Shown one piece after another: positions 37,856-46,202 of a DNA stretch of 64,000 nucleotides. Each line of letters opens with the position of its first letter. Position 1 is the stretch's first letter. The notes under the pieces were generated by a model. It saw only the letters and a program-made list of their open reading frames with translations. It did not search any database and was not told where the DNA came from. The stretch comes from Hirschia baltica ATCC 49814 (GTDB lineage Bacteria > Pseudomonadota > Alphaproteobacteria > Caulobacterales > Hyphomonadaceae), in assembly GCF_000023785.1 (NCBI RefSeq), contig NC_012982.1, positions 1,984,001-2,048,000 on the forward strand, written 5' to 3'. The position numbers and the translations under genes are program-made.

Positions 37856-38797
37856 TTAAAGTCCTGAATTTTCTGGAAATCCAAGCGCAATATTCATATT
37901 CTGGACTGCCGCCCCTGAAGCACCTTTGCCAAGGTTATCCAAGCGCGCAACCAAGCGAACTTGTTCATCACTTCCAAAAGTGAACAATTCCATCTTATTT
38001 GTGCCATTCAAAGCTTCAGGTTCAACACTACCTAGCGCATCACAATCATCCAGTGATTTCACCTCAACAAATTGCTCACCAATATAAGATTTTTCTAGCA
38101 CTGATTGAATAGCCGCACGTGTCGGCTTGTTGGGCAATGCGCGCGTGATCAGCGGCAATTCAACCAACATACCTTGAGCGTAACGCCCTACAGCAGGTGC
38201 AAACATTGGTAGATATTCCAAACCAGCATGTACTTGCATTTCAGGCGGGTGTTTATGCACTTGCCCGAGCGCATACGCGCGAAATGCTTCTGTGGTATAG
38301 TGTTCAGATGCTTCATCTTCGAACATAGAAATCATCCCTTTACCACCGCCTGTATAACCAGAAACAGCGTTCACAGTAATGGGATGACTTGCAGGAATAA
38401 TTCCCGCCTCAACTAGCGGACGCACCAATCCGATAAAACCTGTTGGATAGCATCCCGGGTTTGAAATACGTTTGGATTTAGCAATTGCCTCTCGCTGGTC
38501 TTTAGCCATTTCAGCAAAACCATAAACCCATCCATCAGCGACACGGTGCGCTGTTGAAGCATCAATAATAACCGTATCGGGATTGTCTACCAAAGACACA
38601 GCTTCAATCGCGGCGTCATCCGGCAAACACAATATAACGACATTCGCGCTATTAATAAGACGCGCACGCTCAGATGCGTCTTTGCGTTTTTCTTGCGCAA
38701 TTGAAATAAGCTCCAGATCAGACCGGTCACGTAGTCTATCTGCGATCTGAAGACCTGTCGTTCCAGCTTCACCATCAATAAAAACTGTCGGGGCCAT
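37856..38797 (-). CDS. argC: N-acetyl-gamma-glutamyl-phosphate reductase (type 2)
   Basis: Third step of arginine synthesis: NADPH-dependent reduction of N-acetylglutamyl-phosphate to the semialdehyde. At 313 aa it is the short type 2 form. The N-terminus has the type 2 signature FIDGEAGTTGLQI, the catalytic cysteine is in ISNPGCYPTGFIGL, and the GYTGGGKGM and HKHPPEMQVHAGL blocks include the substrate-binding His. It follows rpsI on the same strand, a neighbourhood common in alphaproteobacteria, but a terminator lies between. Confidence 0.94.
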   Translation of the reverse strand: MAPTVFIDGEAGTTGLQIADRLRDRSDLELISIAQEKRKDASERARLINSANVVILCLPDDAAIEAVSLVDNPDTVIIDASTAHRVADGWVYGFAEMAKDQREAIAKSKRISNPGCYPTGFIGLVRPLVEAGIIPASHPITVNAVSGYTGGGKGMISMFEDEASEHYTTEAFRAYALGQVHKHPPEMQVHAGLEYLPMFAPAVGRYAQGMLVELPLITRALPNKPTRAAIQSVLEKSYIGEQFVEVKSLDDCDALGSVEPEALNGTNKMELFTFGSDEQVRLVARLDNLGKGASGAAVQNMNIALGFPENSGL

Positions 38798-38843
38798 GAC
38801 AAATACCTCTTAAATTCAGCTTGCAAAGAAATTGAGACAAAGA

Positions 38844-38876
38844 AAAGGGCGCTGTGACATAAGCCAAGCGCCCTTT
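38844..38876 (-). terminator. intrinsic terminator of the rplM-rpsI operon
   Basis: AAAGGGCGCT (38844-38853) pairs with AGCGCCCTTT (38867-38876) across a 13-nt loop, and on the minus strand a T-rich run (TTTTCTTTG) follows. It lies just after the rpsI stop. Confidence 0.8.
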
Positions 38877-38898
38877 CCAGAATATATTGTTTCGAAAC

Positions 38899-39390
38899 TT
38901 AACGTTTGGAGAACTGGAAAGAACGACGCGCTTTAGCACGACCGTATTTCTTACGCTCAACCTCACGTGAGTCACGTGTCATGAAGCCGTGTGGTTTCAA
39001 CGCAGCACGAAGAGTTGGCTCATAAGCCACCAATGCGCGAGAGATACCGTGACGAACCGCACCAGCTTGTCCAGAAAGGCCAGAACCTTTAACAGTACAA
39101 ACAACGTCAAACTCTGTACGACGCTCAGCGGCGATCAAAGGTTGCTCAAGGATCAAACGCAAAACCGGGCGAGCAAAATACTCTGTCTGGTCTTTACCAT
39201 TCACTGTAATCTTACCAGTACCCGGTTTAATCCAAACACGAGCAACAGCAGATTTACGACGTCCAGTACCGTATGCACGACCTTGTGCATCGATAGTTGG
39301 CTCAACAGGAATCAACGGAGCAGCAGCAACAGCGCCAGCTTCAGAGTTCAAGTTTTTTAGGTCTTCTAGGCTTTCTACAGCGTCGGACAT
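38899..39390 (-). CDS. rpsI: 30S ribosomal protein S9
   Basis: A 163-residue small-subunit protein whose C-terminal tail reaches the P-site tRNA. The family features are [21 protein letters not shown], the [14 protein letters not shown] region, [17 protein letters not shown] and the conserved end [17 protein letters not shown]. The N-terminal ~33 residues, acidic and Ala-rich, are an extension beyond E. coli S9 as seen in alphaproteobacteria. It starts 2 nt after rplM, its usual operon partner. Confidence 0.97.
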   Translation of the reverse strand: MSDAVESLEDLKNLNSEAGAVAAAPLIPVEPTIDAQGRAYGTGRRKSAVARVWIKPGTGKITVNGKDQTEYFARPVLRLILEQPLIAAERRTEFDVVCTVKGSGLSGQAGAVRHGISRALVAYEPTLRAALKPHGFMTRDSREVERKKYGRAKARRSFQFSKR

Positions 39391-39392
39391 AT

Positions 39393-39860
39393 TTAAGCAG
39401 CTTTCACGTTTTTGCTGTTCATAGCTGCGAAGTCGACAACTTCTGGCTGTTGAGCATCATGTGGGTGCTCTGTGCCAGCGTAAACACGCAACTTAGAAAA
39501 TTGTGTACGAGCCAAAGAGCTTTCTCTTGGCATCATACGCTCGACGGCCTTCTTAAGAACGCGTTCTGGGAAACGTCCATCAAGAATTTCTTCAGCGCGG
39601 CGAGATTTGATCCCACCAGGGTGGCCAGTGTGCCAATAGTAAGTCTTGTCACGGCGTTTGTTACCAGTGAAGACAGCTTTATCAGCGTTGATAATTACAA
39701 TATGGTCGCCAGTGTCGATGTGCGGTGTAAAGTCAGCACGGTGCTTGCCACGCAGGCGCTTTGCAACGTAAGACGCTAGACGTCCTACAACAACGCCTTC
39801 AGCGTCAATCACGACCCATTTGTGTTCGACCTCGGAAGGTTTTGCAGAATAAGTTTTCAT
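39393..39860 (-). CDS. rplM: 50S ribosomal protein L13
   Basis: An early-assembly large-subunit protein, 155 aa from the chosen start [20 protein letters not shown]. Conserved L13 blocks are [41 protein letters not shown], and the [31 protein letters not shown] ending. ATG 39860 is preceded by GAGGGAG at ideal spacing, which makes the frame's earlier ATG at 39881 unlikely. It heads the rplM-rpsI operon and diverges from a lipoprotein gene only 45 nt away. Confidence 0.96.
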   Translation of the reverse strand: MKTYSAKPSEVEHKWVVIDAEGVVVGRLASYVAKRLRGKHRADFTPHIDTGDHIVIINADKAVFTGNKRRDKTYYWHTGHPGGIKSRRAEEILDGRFPERVLKKAVERMMPRESSLARTQFSKLRVYAGTEHPHDAQQPEVVDFAAMNSKNVKAA

Positions 39861-39904
39861 CGCTCCCTCACGGGGCCTCATATAATAGAAAGTTGATTGT
39901 TCAA

Positions 39905-40960
39905 ATGAACGAGCGAGTGTGGCTACAGTCCAGTGTAACCTTTGTCAACACAAAGCTAGCAATCTCATTAGGATTCCTTGCAACATTTTTGACATTTAGC
40001 TGTTCACCAGCCGAAAATAGCGAAGAAATCGCGCCTGTTCAACCCAATATTGAAACTGAAACGCCTCAAAACACCCTTCCAATAATCTGGGAATCTAAGC
40101 CTGCGGCCGCGCCAATTATAGACATTGCTATTGGAAAATCAGAATCAGGTGCCTTTTATACTACGGCAATTCTAGAAGACGGCTCTGCCCAGACTTTTGA
40201 TATGGATGGAATCCCAGTCGCAAGATCAAAACCCGATCTATTTGCCGAAATTTCCTCTAGCAAACCAATCTCTGTTTCCGGCACGGACTTAATCGCACAC
40301 ATCGCAAAATCTCAAGATGATCTTTTATCCTTGGCACTCGTTTCTCCAGAAAACAAGATAGTTGGATTTTCTGCTTTAAATACATCGCCCACGATCGATA
40401 CTTTATGCGAAGCAAAGTCCGACCAGCCAATGGACAAAATGCAGATCAACTATGAAAGTGATGATGCAATTTTTAAAGCGGCGATAGATTTATCGACAGA
40501 CACGCCTGTATTGGCGGCTGCTCAAACACCTAACATCTCAGAAACTGATATAATTTGCGGTCCAACTCAGACGCTATCCACCTCTGCGCAATCTTTGGAG
40601 CGCAAAGCTCTTGCTATATCAAAACAATCTCAGTCCACTTTATTAGTAACAGACATTCAAAATGGCTCTAGACAAACCTACTCTCTCAAAGAAGGAATGT
40701 CCGTTAACGCACCCCAAGCGCTATCAAGCGTCGCAACCTATCCAGACTTTATCTCCATAGACTACCCGCAAGGGCTTTTGGTCGTAGCAGGTGAGCACAA
40801 TGACGGCAGCTCCAAGCTGTCATACATTAGCATGGAGACATTATTGGATGATTTTTCAGACGATGCAGACACACCCCAAGAAGAAGATGCCACAAATACA
40901 ATTTCACCAGAAATTAAAGCGCTTCAAGATGCACTAAAAGCGGTGAGCGAAGAAAACTAA
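39905..40960 (+). CDS. hypothetical lipoprotein
   Basis: A predicted lipoprotein of about 352 aa starting at ATG 39905. A hydrophobic stretch [16 protein letters not shown] ends in the lipobox Cys near residue 32, and the mature protein is Ser/Thr/Asp-rich with repeating short beta-prone segments and an acidic C-terminal tail ([14 protein letters not shown]). I recognise no family. The frame is open well upstream, across rplM in antisense, but translation from there would bury the signal peptide. It diverges from rplM, and its stop overlaps the convergent ctaA stop by 4 nt. Confidence 0.75.
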   Translation: MNERVWLQSSVTFVNTKLAISLGFLATFLTFSCSPAENSEEIAPVQPNIETETPQNTLPIIWESKPAAAPIIDIAIGKSESGAFYTTAILEDGSAQTFDMDGIPVARSKPDLFAEISSSKPISVSGTDLIAHIAKSQDDLLSLALVSPENKIVGFSALNTSPTIDTLCEAKSDQPMDKMQINYESDDAIFKAAIDLSTDTPVLAAAQTPNISETDIICGPTQTLSTSAQSLERKALAISKQSQSTLLVTDIQNGSRQTYSLKEGMSVNAPQALSSVATYPDFISIDYPQGLLVVAGEHNDGSSKLSYISMETLLDDFSDDADTPQEEDATNTISPEIKALQDALKAVSEEN

Positions 40961-42021
40961 CGTTCTCTTTGCCCCGAGCACTGCCAGACAAGTATAACTG
41001 TCGAGAGCAACACTATCGTACCAAGGGCCTGGTGAAACAAGCCAAGCCCAATGGGTGCTCCAAATAGAAGTGTCACGACACCTAGAACCGACTGCCCCGC
41101 TACAGCATGCGCCGTACGTTTAAACCAACCACCCGCAGCACGTGGAAATTTAAAGGCAGCATAAACACTTAATCCCAACAGAATATACGCCATGACTCTG
41201 TGGTTAAACTGCACTGTTGCCACATTTTCAAAGAAATTGCGTAGCCCTAATTCACTGACCCAATATCCTGCTGGCACAACGGATCCATCCATCATCGGCC
41301 AGTCTGTATATGTGCGTCCCGCATCCAGTCCTGCTACAAGTGCGCCCAGCATCATCTGCAAACTAGCTGCAACAAGCAGAATAATAGCCCATTTTTGAGA
41401 TCTGTTATCATCAATGAAGCGCGGACGCTCTCGCATGGAAAACCACGTCCACACACAACCGCCTATAATAAGTAGAGCAAGTGAAAAGTGCGTCATCAAA
41501 CGATAGGGCGCGACATCCACACGCGAGGTTTCACCCACACCTGAAGAGACCATCCACCAGCCGATAAAACCTTGCAAACCACCTAAAGCAAACAATGCCC
41601 ACAACCGGCGGCGCAGTTTTGGTGTCGTGTAGCCCAATGCCCAAAAAGCCAGAAACGGCAACAAGAAAACCACACCGACAAGCCGCCCAAGCAATCTATG
41701 GCTCCACTCCCACCAGTATATATATTTAAACTCAGATAACTCCATGCCAACATTCTGGAGTTTGTATTCATCTGTCTGGGTTTTGTACTTCTCAAATTCA
41801 GCCGCCCAATGCTCACTATTCATTGGCGGCAAAGCGCCCGTCACTGGTTTCCATTCCGTAATTGAAAGCCCGCTATCCGTCAGGCGCGTTGCCCCTCCCA
41901 CCAAAATCATCGCATAAACCATAGCAGCAATTATAAGAAGCCAAATGCGAACAGCATTGGCTCCCTTTTGAGGGCGAATACCTTTTAAACCGACATCTTC
42001 AGAAGAAACTTGAGTACGCAT
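40957..42021 (-). CDS. ctaA: haem A synthase (COX15/CtaA type 2)
   Basis: An inner-membrane protein of 354 aa with about eight TM helices that oxidises haem O to haem A for cytochrome aa3 oxidase. The four haem-ligand histidines typical of the family are visible in WWEWSHRLLGR, YRLMTHFSLAL, VQFNHRVMAYI and GLFHQALGTI. The alphaproteobacterial/mitochondrial type shows in GGATRLTDSGLSITEWKPV near residue 42. It is separate from any cta oxidase operon here, and its 3' end overlaps that of the lipoprotein gene by 4 nt. Confidence 0.95.
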   Translation of the reverse strand: MRTQVSSEDVGLKGIRPQKGANAVRIWLLIIAAMVYAMILVGGATRLTDSGLSITEWKPVTGALPPMNSEHWAAEFEKYKTQTDEYKLQNVGMELSEFKYIYWWEWSHRLLGRLVGVVFLLPFLAFWALGYTTPKLRRRLWALFALGGLQGFIGWWMVSSGVGETSRVDVAPYRLMTHFSLALLIIGGCVWTWFSMRERPRFIDDNRSQKWAIILLVAASLQMMLGALVAGLDAGRTYTDWPMMDGSVVPAGYWVSELGLRNFFENVATVQFNHRVMAYILLGLSVYAAFKFPRAAGGWFKRTAHAVAGQSVLGVVTLLFGAPIGLGLFHQALGTIVLLSTVILVWQCSGQRER

Positions 42022-42151
42022 GTGTGTTTAGATATGCCTGTGACAATATTTAAGTAGTGAACTATTTTGCATACAAGCAATTTTTGTGCTCACTGCAAAC
42101 AAATAGCTTCATGCAGCTATGATTTGCCGCAGCTATATTTGGAGATACGCA

Positions 42152-42367
42152 TTGCGCAAGGTATTTGGATCAGTCGCCCTTTTAGCATTTTTAGCCGTCT
42201 ATATCGTCGTCGCAGTACACCTTGGTGAAATGCTTCAAGGCAAAAAAATCCTGTCTATCCTATTTTACTGTATCGCAGGTATTGGCTGGGCACTTCCCCT
42301 CAAGCCTCTCTTGCAATGGATGCATGCCAAGGACGAAGTGCTACCAAAGAACGAGATTGGCGAATAA
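42152..42367 (+). CDS. DUF2842 small membrane protein
   Basis: A two-TM-helix protein of 71 aa (82 if begun at ATG 42119). The motif LRKVFGSVALLAFLAVYIVV followed by a second hydrophobic segment GIGWALPLKPLLQWM matches the DUF2842 family of alphaproteobacteria. I prefer the TTG at 42152 because GGAG at 42141-42144 is correctly spaced for it, while ATG 42119 lacks a ribosome-binding site. It lies divergent from ctaA. Function is unknown. Confidence 0.75.
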   Translation: MRKVFGSVALLAFLAVYIVVAVHLGEMLQGKKILSILFYCIAGIGWALPLKPLLQWMHAKDEVLPKNEIGE

Positions 42368-42371
42368 CGGA

Positions 42372-44228
42372 CTAAACTCTTTTAAACGCCGTAACACTGC
42401 CTTCTGCTTCACTGCCTTTCGATTGCCGCTCCCACATTTGAGCATAAATGCCATGAAAAGCGAGCAAATCATCATGCTTGCCATGCTCAGCAACATGTCC
42501 GTCTTTCAACACAATAATCTCATCTGCATCTGCAATTGTTGAAAGTCGGTGCGCAACCACCAAAGTTGTGCGCCCTTTTGATGCTAATTCCAGTGCATGC
42601 TGCACTTCTGCCTCAGTCGTCGAATCAAGCGCTGAAGTCGCTTCATCCAAAACAAGCACGGGCGGGTTTTTCAAAATTGCCCGCGCAATACCTAAGCGTT
42701 GTTTTTCTCCACCGGATAATTTAAGGCCGCGTTCCCCAACGCGTGTTTCCCATTTATCCGGCAAACCATTTATGAAATCGAGCAATTGAGCCTGATCCGC
42801 TGCCGCTTCAATTTCTTCTTGGCTAGCATCAGGCGCACCATAAATGAGGTTCTCTTTGATCGTGGTATTAAAAAGAACCACCTCTTGAGGCACCAGCCCT
42901 AACGCTTCTCGAAGAGACTTTTGTGTCACGGACCGCAAATCCTGTCCATCAAACAGCACTTGTCCTTTTTCAACATCAAAAAATCGAAATGCCAGCTTAA
43001 GCAATGTCGATTTCCCCGAACCAGACGGCCCCACAATCGCAAGCTTCTTGCCGGCCTCAGCCACAAAACTCACATCCTCTAGCCCTGCAGAACGACCATC
43101 ATGTGAGAAAGCCGCATTTTTAAATTCAACACGGCCACCCCCCACTTTTAGCTCTTTGGCATCTGGCGCATCCGCAACTTCGGGCACCATATCCATCAAG
43201 CCAAACAATTTTTCTAAATCAACACTGCCTTGTTTGATCTCCCGCCATGCCCAACCAAGAATGTTCAGTGGTCTATATAAATTCATCAAAATTAACGTCA
43301 CCGCCGCAACATCGCCGGGTTTCAAACCACCATTAATAGCCGCCCATACGCCCAGTCCCGCCACACCAAACAGCCCTAAATTCATAATAAATTCTTGGCC
43401 AGCATTGAGCAAAGCCAAGGAACGCGCCGTCGCGACGAATGATTTATTATAGCTCAAAAAGGATTGATTATGCCGTTCAGTTTCGCGCTCTTCAGCGGCA
43501 AAAGCTTTAACGGTCTCAAAATTGGTGAGGCTATCAACAGCACGCCCGCGAAGTTCTGTATCTTCTTCATTCAGAACACGGCGCTGCCTTACCCGCCATT
43601 CGGTGATTGAGAGCGTAAAAATCACATACACCACTACAGTCACCACAGCTATGAGCGACATGCCGATACCAAACTTCACGCCCAACACAACCGACGCCAA
43701 CACCAATTCAATAATAGTCGGGCCGATATTGAATGCCAAAAACCGAATCAAAAAATCAATCGCACCTGCCCCCCGCTCGATCATCCGATTGAGTGCGCCT
43801 GTGCGCCGCGTCAAATGAAAACGCAGAGATAATTTCTGCGCATGTCCAAATGCTTCAACAGCCACAACGCGCATCGCATCCTGACTGATCGGCGCAAATA
43901 AAACATCGCGAAGATATGGGAAGCCCGTCGACAGAAAACGCGCACCAACCCACAACGCCATGCCCATTAGCACCGAATAAAATACCGAATCACCATCAGA
44001 AAGTGCGTTAATTGCATCTCCAAAAAACAATGGTGCTGACACCGCAAACAGCTTTGCAATCACCGTCAGGGCAAACGCAACAATCATCAAAGGGCGCCAT
44101 TTCGACAATTCAGGCCGCGCCAACACAATCAATATGCGACCGATAGACGAGATCAGCCCTGCATCGGAACTTTCAATACCATCATTGTCGGCACTTGCTG
44201 CCATTTTTCCGTGTCCGCGTGGGCTCAT
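42372..44228 (-). CDS. Atm1-type ABC transporter, fused permease-ATPase
   Basis: A half-transporter of ~618 aa related to Atm1/HMT1 (ABCB7-type) exporters, which in alphaproteobacteria move glutathione-linked compounds or contribute to Fe-S/heavy-metal handling. An N-terminal six-TM domain (about residues 45-330) includes the Atm1-typical FLIRFLAFNIGPTIIEL, SLTNFETVKAFAAEERE and LNILGWAWREIKQGSVDLEKLF. The nucleotide-binding domain has Walker A GPSGSGKST, LSGGEKQR and Walker B VLVLDEATSALDS. ATG 44228 with GGA upstream is preferred to a frame start at 44297, which would overlap the divergent gene's leader. Confidence 0.9.
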   Translation of the reverse strand: MSPRGHGKMAASADNDGIESSDAGLISSIGRILIVLARPELSKWRPLMIVAFALTVIAKLFAVSAPLFFGDAINALSDGDSVFYSVLMGMALWVGARFLSTGFPYLRDVLFAPISQDAMRVVAVEAFGHAQKLSLRFHLTRRTGALNRMIERGAGAIDFLIRFLAFNIGPTIIELVLASVVLGVKFGIGMSLIAVVTVVVYVIFTLSITEWRVRQRRVLNEEDTELRGRAVDSLTNFETVKAFAAEERETERHNQSFLSYNKSFVATARSLALLNAGQEFIMNLGLFGVAGLGVWAAINGGLKPGDVAAVTLILMNLYRPLNILGWAWREIKQGSVDLEKLFGLMDMVPEVADAPDAKELKVGGGRVEFKNAAFSHDGRSAGLEDVSFVAEAGKKLAIVGPSGSGKSTLLKLAFRFFDVEKGQVLFDGQDLRSVTQKSLREALGLVPQEVVLFNTTIKENLIYGAPDASQEEIEAAADQAQLLDFINGLPDKWETRVGERGLKLSGGEKQRLGIARAILKNPPVLVLDEATSALDSTTEAEVQHALELASKGRTTLVVAHRLSTIADADEIIVLKDGHVAEHGKHDDLLAFHGIYAQMWERQSKGSEAEGSVTAFKRV

Positions 44229-44330
44229 AACTTTCTTTCCGAGTGCAAATAGTTGATTTTCTACAACCTGCACTCTCCCTTTTGGTTTCAAACCCATATA
44301 TATGATTCAGAGTATAAATGGAGATGGTAT

Positions 44331-44891
44331 ATGTCCGGAATCAAGTCTGTATGCGTTTATTGTGGGTCATCTAACGATGCTGATCCATCCTACACCAAGC
44401 TTGCACAAGAATTAGGTAGAGCAATTGCCAAGCGCGGCTGGAGACTTGTTTATGGCGGTGGAACTGTCGGGTTAATGTTCGCCGCAGCTGAAGCCGCGCA
44501 TAAAGCAGGCGGCGAAGTTCTAGGCGTTATCCCGCAATTCCTGCAACGCATTGAAGGCAATTATGAAGACGTGCCGCACATTGTTGTTGAAACCATGCAC
44601 GAGCGCAAAAAACTTCTATTGGATGAATCTGAAGCATTTGTCGTACTACCCGGCGGTATTGGCACGCTTGAAGAAGCTGTTGAGACGCTTTCTTGGGCCA
44701 AACTTTCCCTACACGCCAAACCAATGGGTTTCCTTTCCAAAAATGAATATTGGACACCGTTTTTTGAGTGTATGGAAAAAATGGTCGACGCAAAATTCGC
44801 ACCGCCATCCATGCTCGATCTCGCATTCACATCAGATGACGCAGACCACACACTCGATGAACTGAAAAAGCGGTATGTGAATGTGGGTTAG
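44331..44891 (+). CDS. LOG family protein (TIGR00730, cytokinin riboside 5'-monophosphate phosphoribohydrolase-like)
   Basis: A 186-residue Rossmann-fold protein. Both family signatures are present: the PGGIGTLEE motif near residue 109 and the ETMHERKK segment before it. LOG proteins hydrolyse nucleoside 5'-monophosphates, classically cytokinin nucleotides, to the base and ribose-5-phosphate, and bacterial members also act on AMP. ATG 44331 with GGAG upstream matches family N-termini (SVCVYCGSS). A longer frame to 44253 is not needed. Confidence 0.9.
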   Translation: MSGIKSVCVYCGSSNDADPSYTKLAQELGRAIAKRGWRLVYGGGTVGLMFAAAEAAHKAGGEVLGVIPQFLQRIEGNYEDVPHIVVETMHERKKLLLDESEAFVVLPGGIGTLEEAVETLSWAKLSLHAKPMGFLSKNEYWTPFFECMEKMVDAKFAPPSMLDLAFTSDDADHTLDELKKRYVNVG

Positions 44892-44901
44892 AAATTGAAT
44901 T

Positions 44902-45228
44902 ATGAGTAAGTCAGCATTCGTATTAATTTTTCTAATTATACGAGTGCTTTATAACAATCCCGCCTATGCGCATTCTGGGGGCAAAGATAAAAATGGCTGT
45001 CACACAGACCGGAAAACTGGAAATTACCATTGCCATAATGGAGGAAAAGGAAACCCTCCGCTATCTCCAAATCGTTCATCTGCTCCAAACCTAAATTCCA
45101 ATTCTGCCGCCCCATTCTTCAGAAGCTGCAAAGAAGCTCGCGCGTCTGGGTATTACCGTATGAAACGTTCTGACCCGGGTTATCGTCCTGCCTTAGATCG
45201 AGATAATGATGGTATCGCTTGCGAATAG
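44902..45228 (+). CDS. secreted excalibur-domain protein
   Basis: A 108-residue exported protein. A hydrophobic signal (AFVLIFLIIRVLYNN) ends near AYA, then the HSGGKDKNGCHTDRKTGNYHCHNGG block appears, with Cys/His residues suited to metal binding. A Pro/Ser/Asn-rich linker leads to a C-terminal excalibur calcium-binding domain: SCKEARASGYYRMKR, then the Asp-rich DRDNDGIACE at the very end. This arrangement often accompanies secreted nucleases, and a secreted nuclease gene is present at 49216. It begins 10 nt after the LOG gene. Confidence 0.85.
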   Translation: MSKSAFVLIFLIIRVLYNNPAYAHSGGKDKNGCHTDRKTGNYHCHNGGKGNPPLSPNRSSAPNLNSNSAAPFFRSCKEARASGYYRMKRSDPGYRPALDRDNDGIACE

Positions 45229-45268
45229 CCATAAACTGACGCTTTCTATTTACTGACAACTCTCACCT

Positions 45269-45961
45269 CTACCCAGCCGTTACTGCCGGAATAACTGCAG
45301 CAGCCACAATAACCGATATAATCGCTGCTTCTGTCTCCTTGATGACCTTCACAAAAGCTTCCGAATTCATAAACTCGGCTTTCTTCATCTCTTTTAACCG
45401 CGTCTTTGAAGACTTGTATAAGTCCTTGTCTAAATTGTGCCTCAAAATACCTGCCGCTTCAGAAAGAATGATGAGCAATCCGATTTTATCATCAATTTGA
45501 GAGATAGGGAGATTAGGATTTAAAGCCGCTTTAATTTCTTCAATCAGTCCCGCCTCTATTCTGCCATTCACAGTTGGCCATTTGGTTTGTGGGATCAATC
45601 CAAACAGTTTTGATTTCTCTTCACTCACTGCGCCAATTTCACACAATTCCTGCGCTAATATTTTTATGAATTTAGATTTTTGAGATATTCGCTCCGCCCA
45701 CGATTTTATAGGACGCGCTTTGCCATCTGTTTGCATGTAATTAGCAATCGTCGACAGGAACTGACCCTGAACAATTGCATCAGGTTTACATGTGTATTTT
45801 GGTGTCTTGCCACTGTCACTTACTAATACACCCGACAATAATAATTCAGTCAGACCTACCCCCGCCAAAGCCTGCGGAAAATATCCAGAATACAAAGTCC
45901 CTTTTTCATCCTGCAATGCCAGCAACATGAGTGCTTGAGATAATGTCAGAGAAGATTTCAT
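45269..45961 (-). CDS. GPP34 (GOLPH3-like) family protein
   Basis: A 230-residue protein whose N-terminus (SLTLSQALMLLALQDEKGTLY) matches the GPP34 family, named for the eukaryotic Golgi PI4P-binding protein GOLPH3/Vps74. The helix-rich body follows the family pattern with a small ELLLSGVLV strand-turn region. The last ~20 residues (IISVIVAAAVIPAVTAG) are hydrophobic and could insert in a membrane. ATG 45961 is preceded by AGGAG at 8 nt. Bacterial GPP34 proteins are known mainly from actinobacteria and myxobacteria, with no settled function. Confidence 0.75.
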   Translation of the reverse strand: MKSSLTLSQALMLLALQDEKGTLYSGYFPQALAGVGLTELLLSGVLVSDSGKTPKYTCKPDAIVQGQFLSTIANYMQTDGKARPIKSWAERISQKSKFIKILAQELCEIGAVSEEKSKLFGLIPQTKWPTVNGRIEAGLIEEIKAALNPNLPISQIDDKIGLLIILSEAAGILRHNLDKDLYKSSKTRLKEMKKAEFMNSEAFVKVIKETEAAIISVIVAAAVIPAVTAG

Positions 45962-46202
45962 GTACTGCACTCCTAGATGAATTTTTATTCATATAAGAAA
46001 CACCTCAAATTTGCTGAAAAGAAGGCAGCTCAGCATACAATTTACCCCACCAGTCACACATCCATTCACCCTCGCCCTCTTTAAAACATCTATCACTATG
46101 CATCTGACAGATCATACAGTTTGACGCTGTGATTTACCTCAGATAACAAATACGACAACGATAGACTTATATGTTTTATAATCTACATTTTGGGAGGGAA
46201 TT

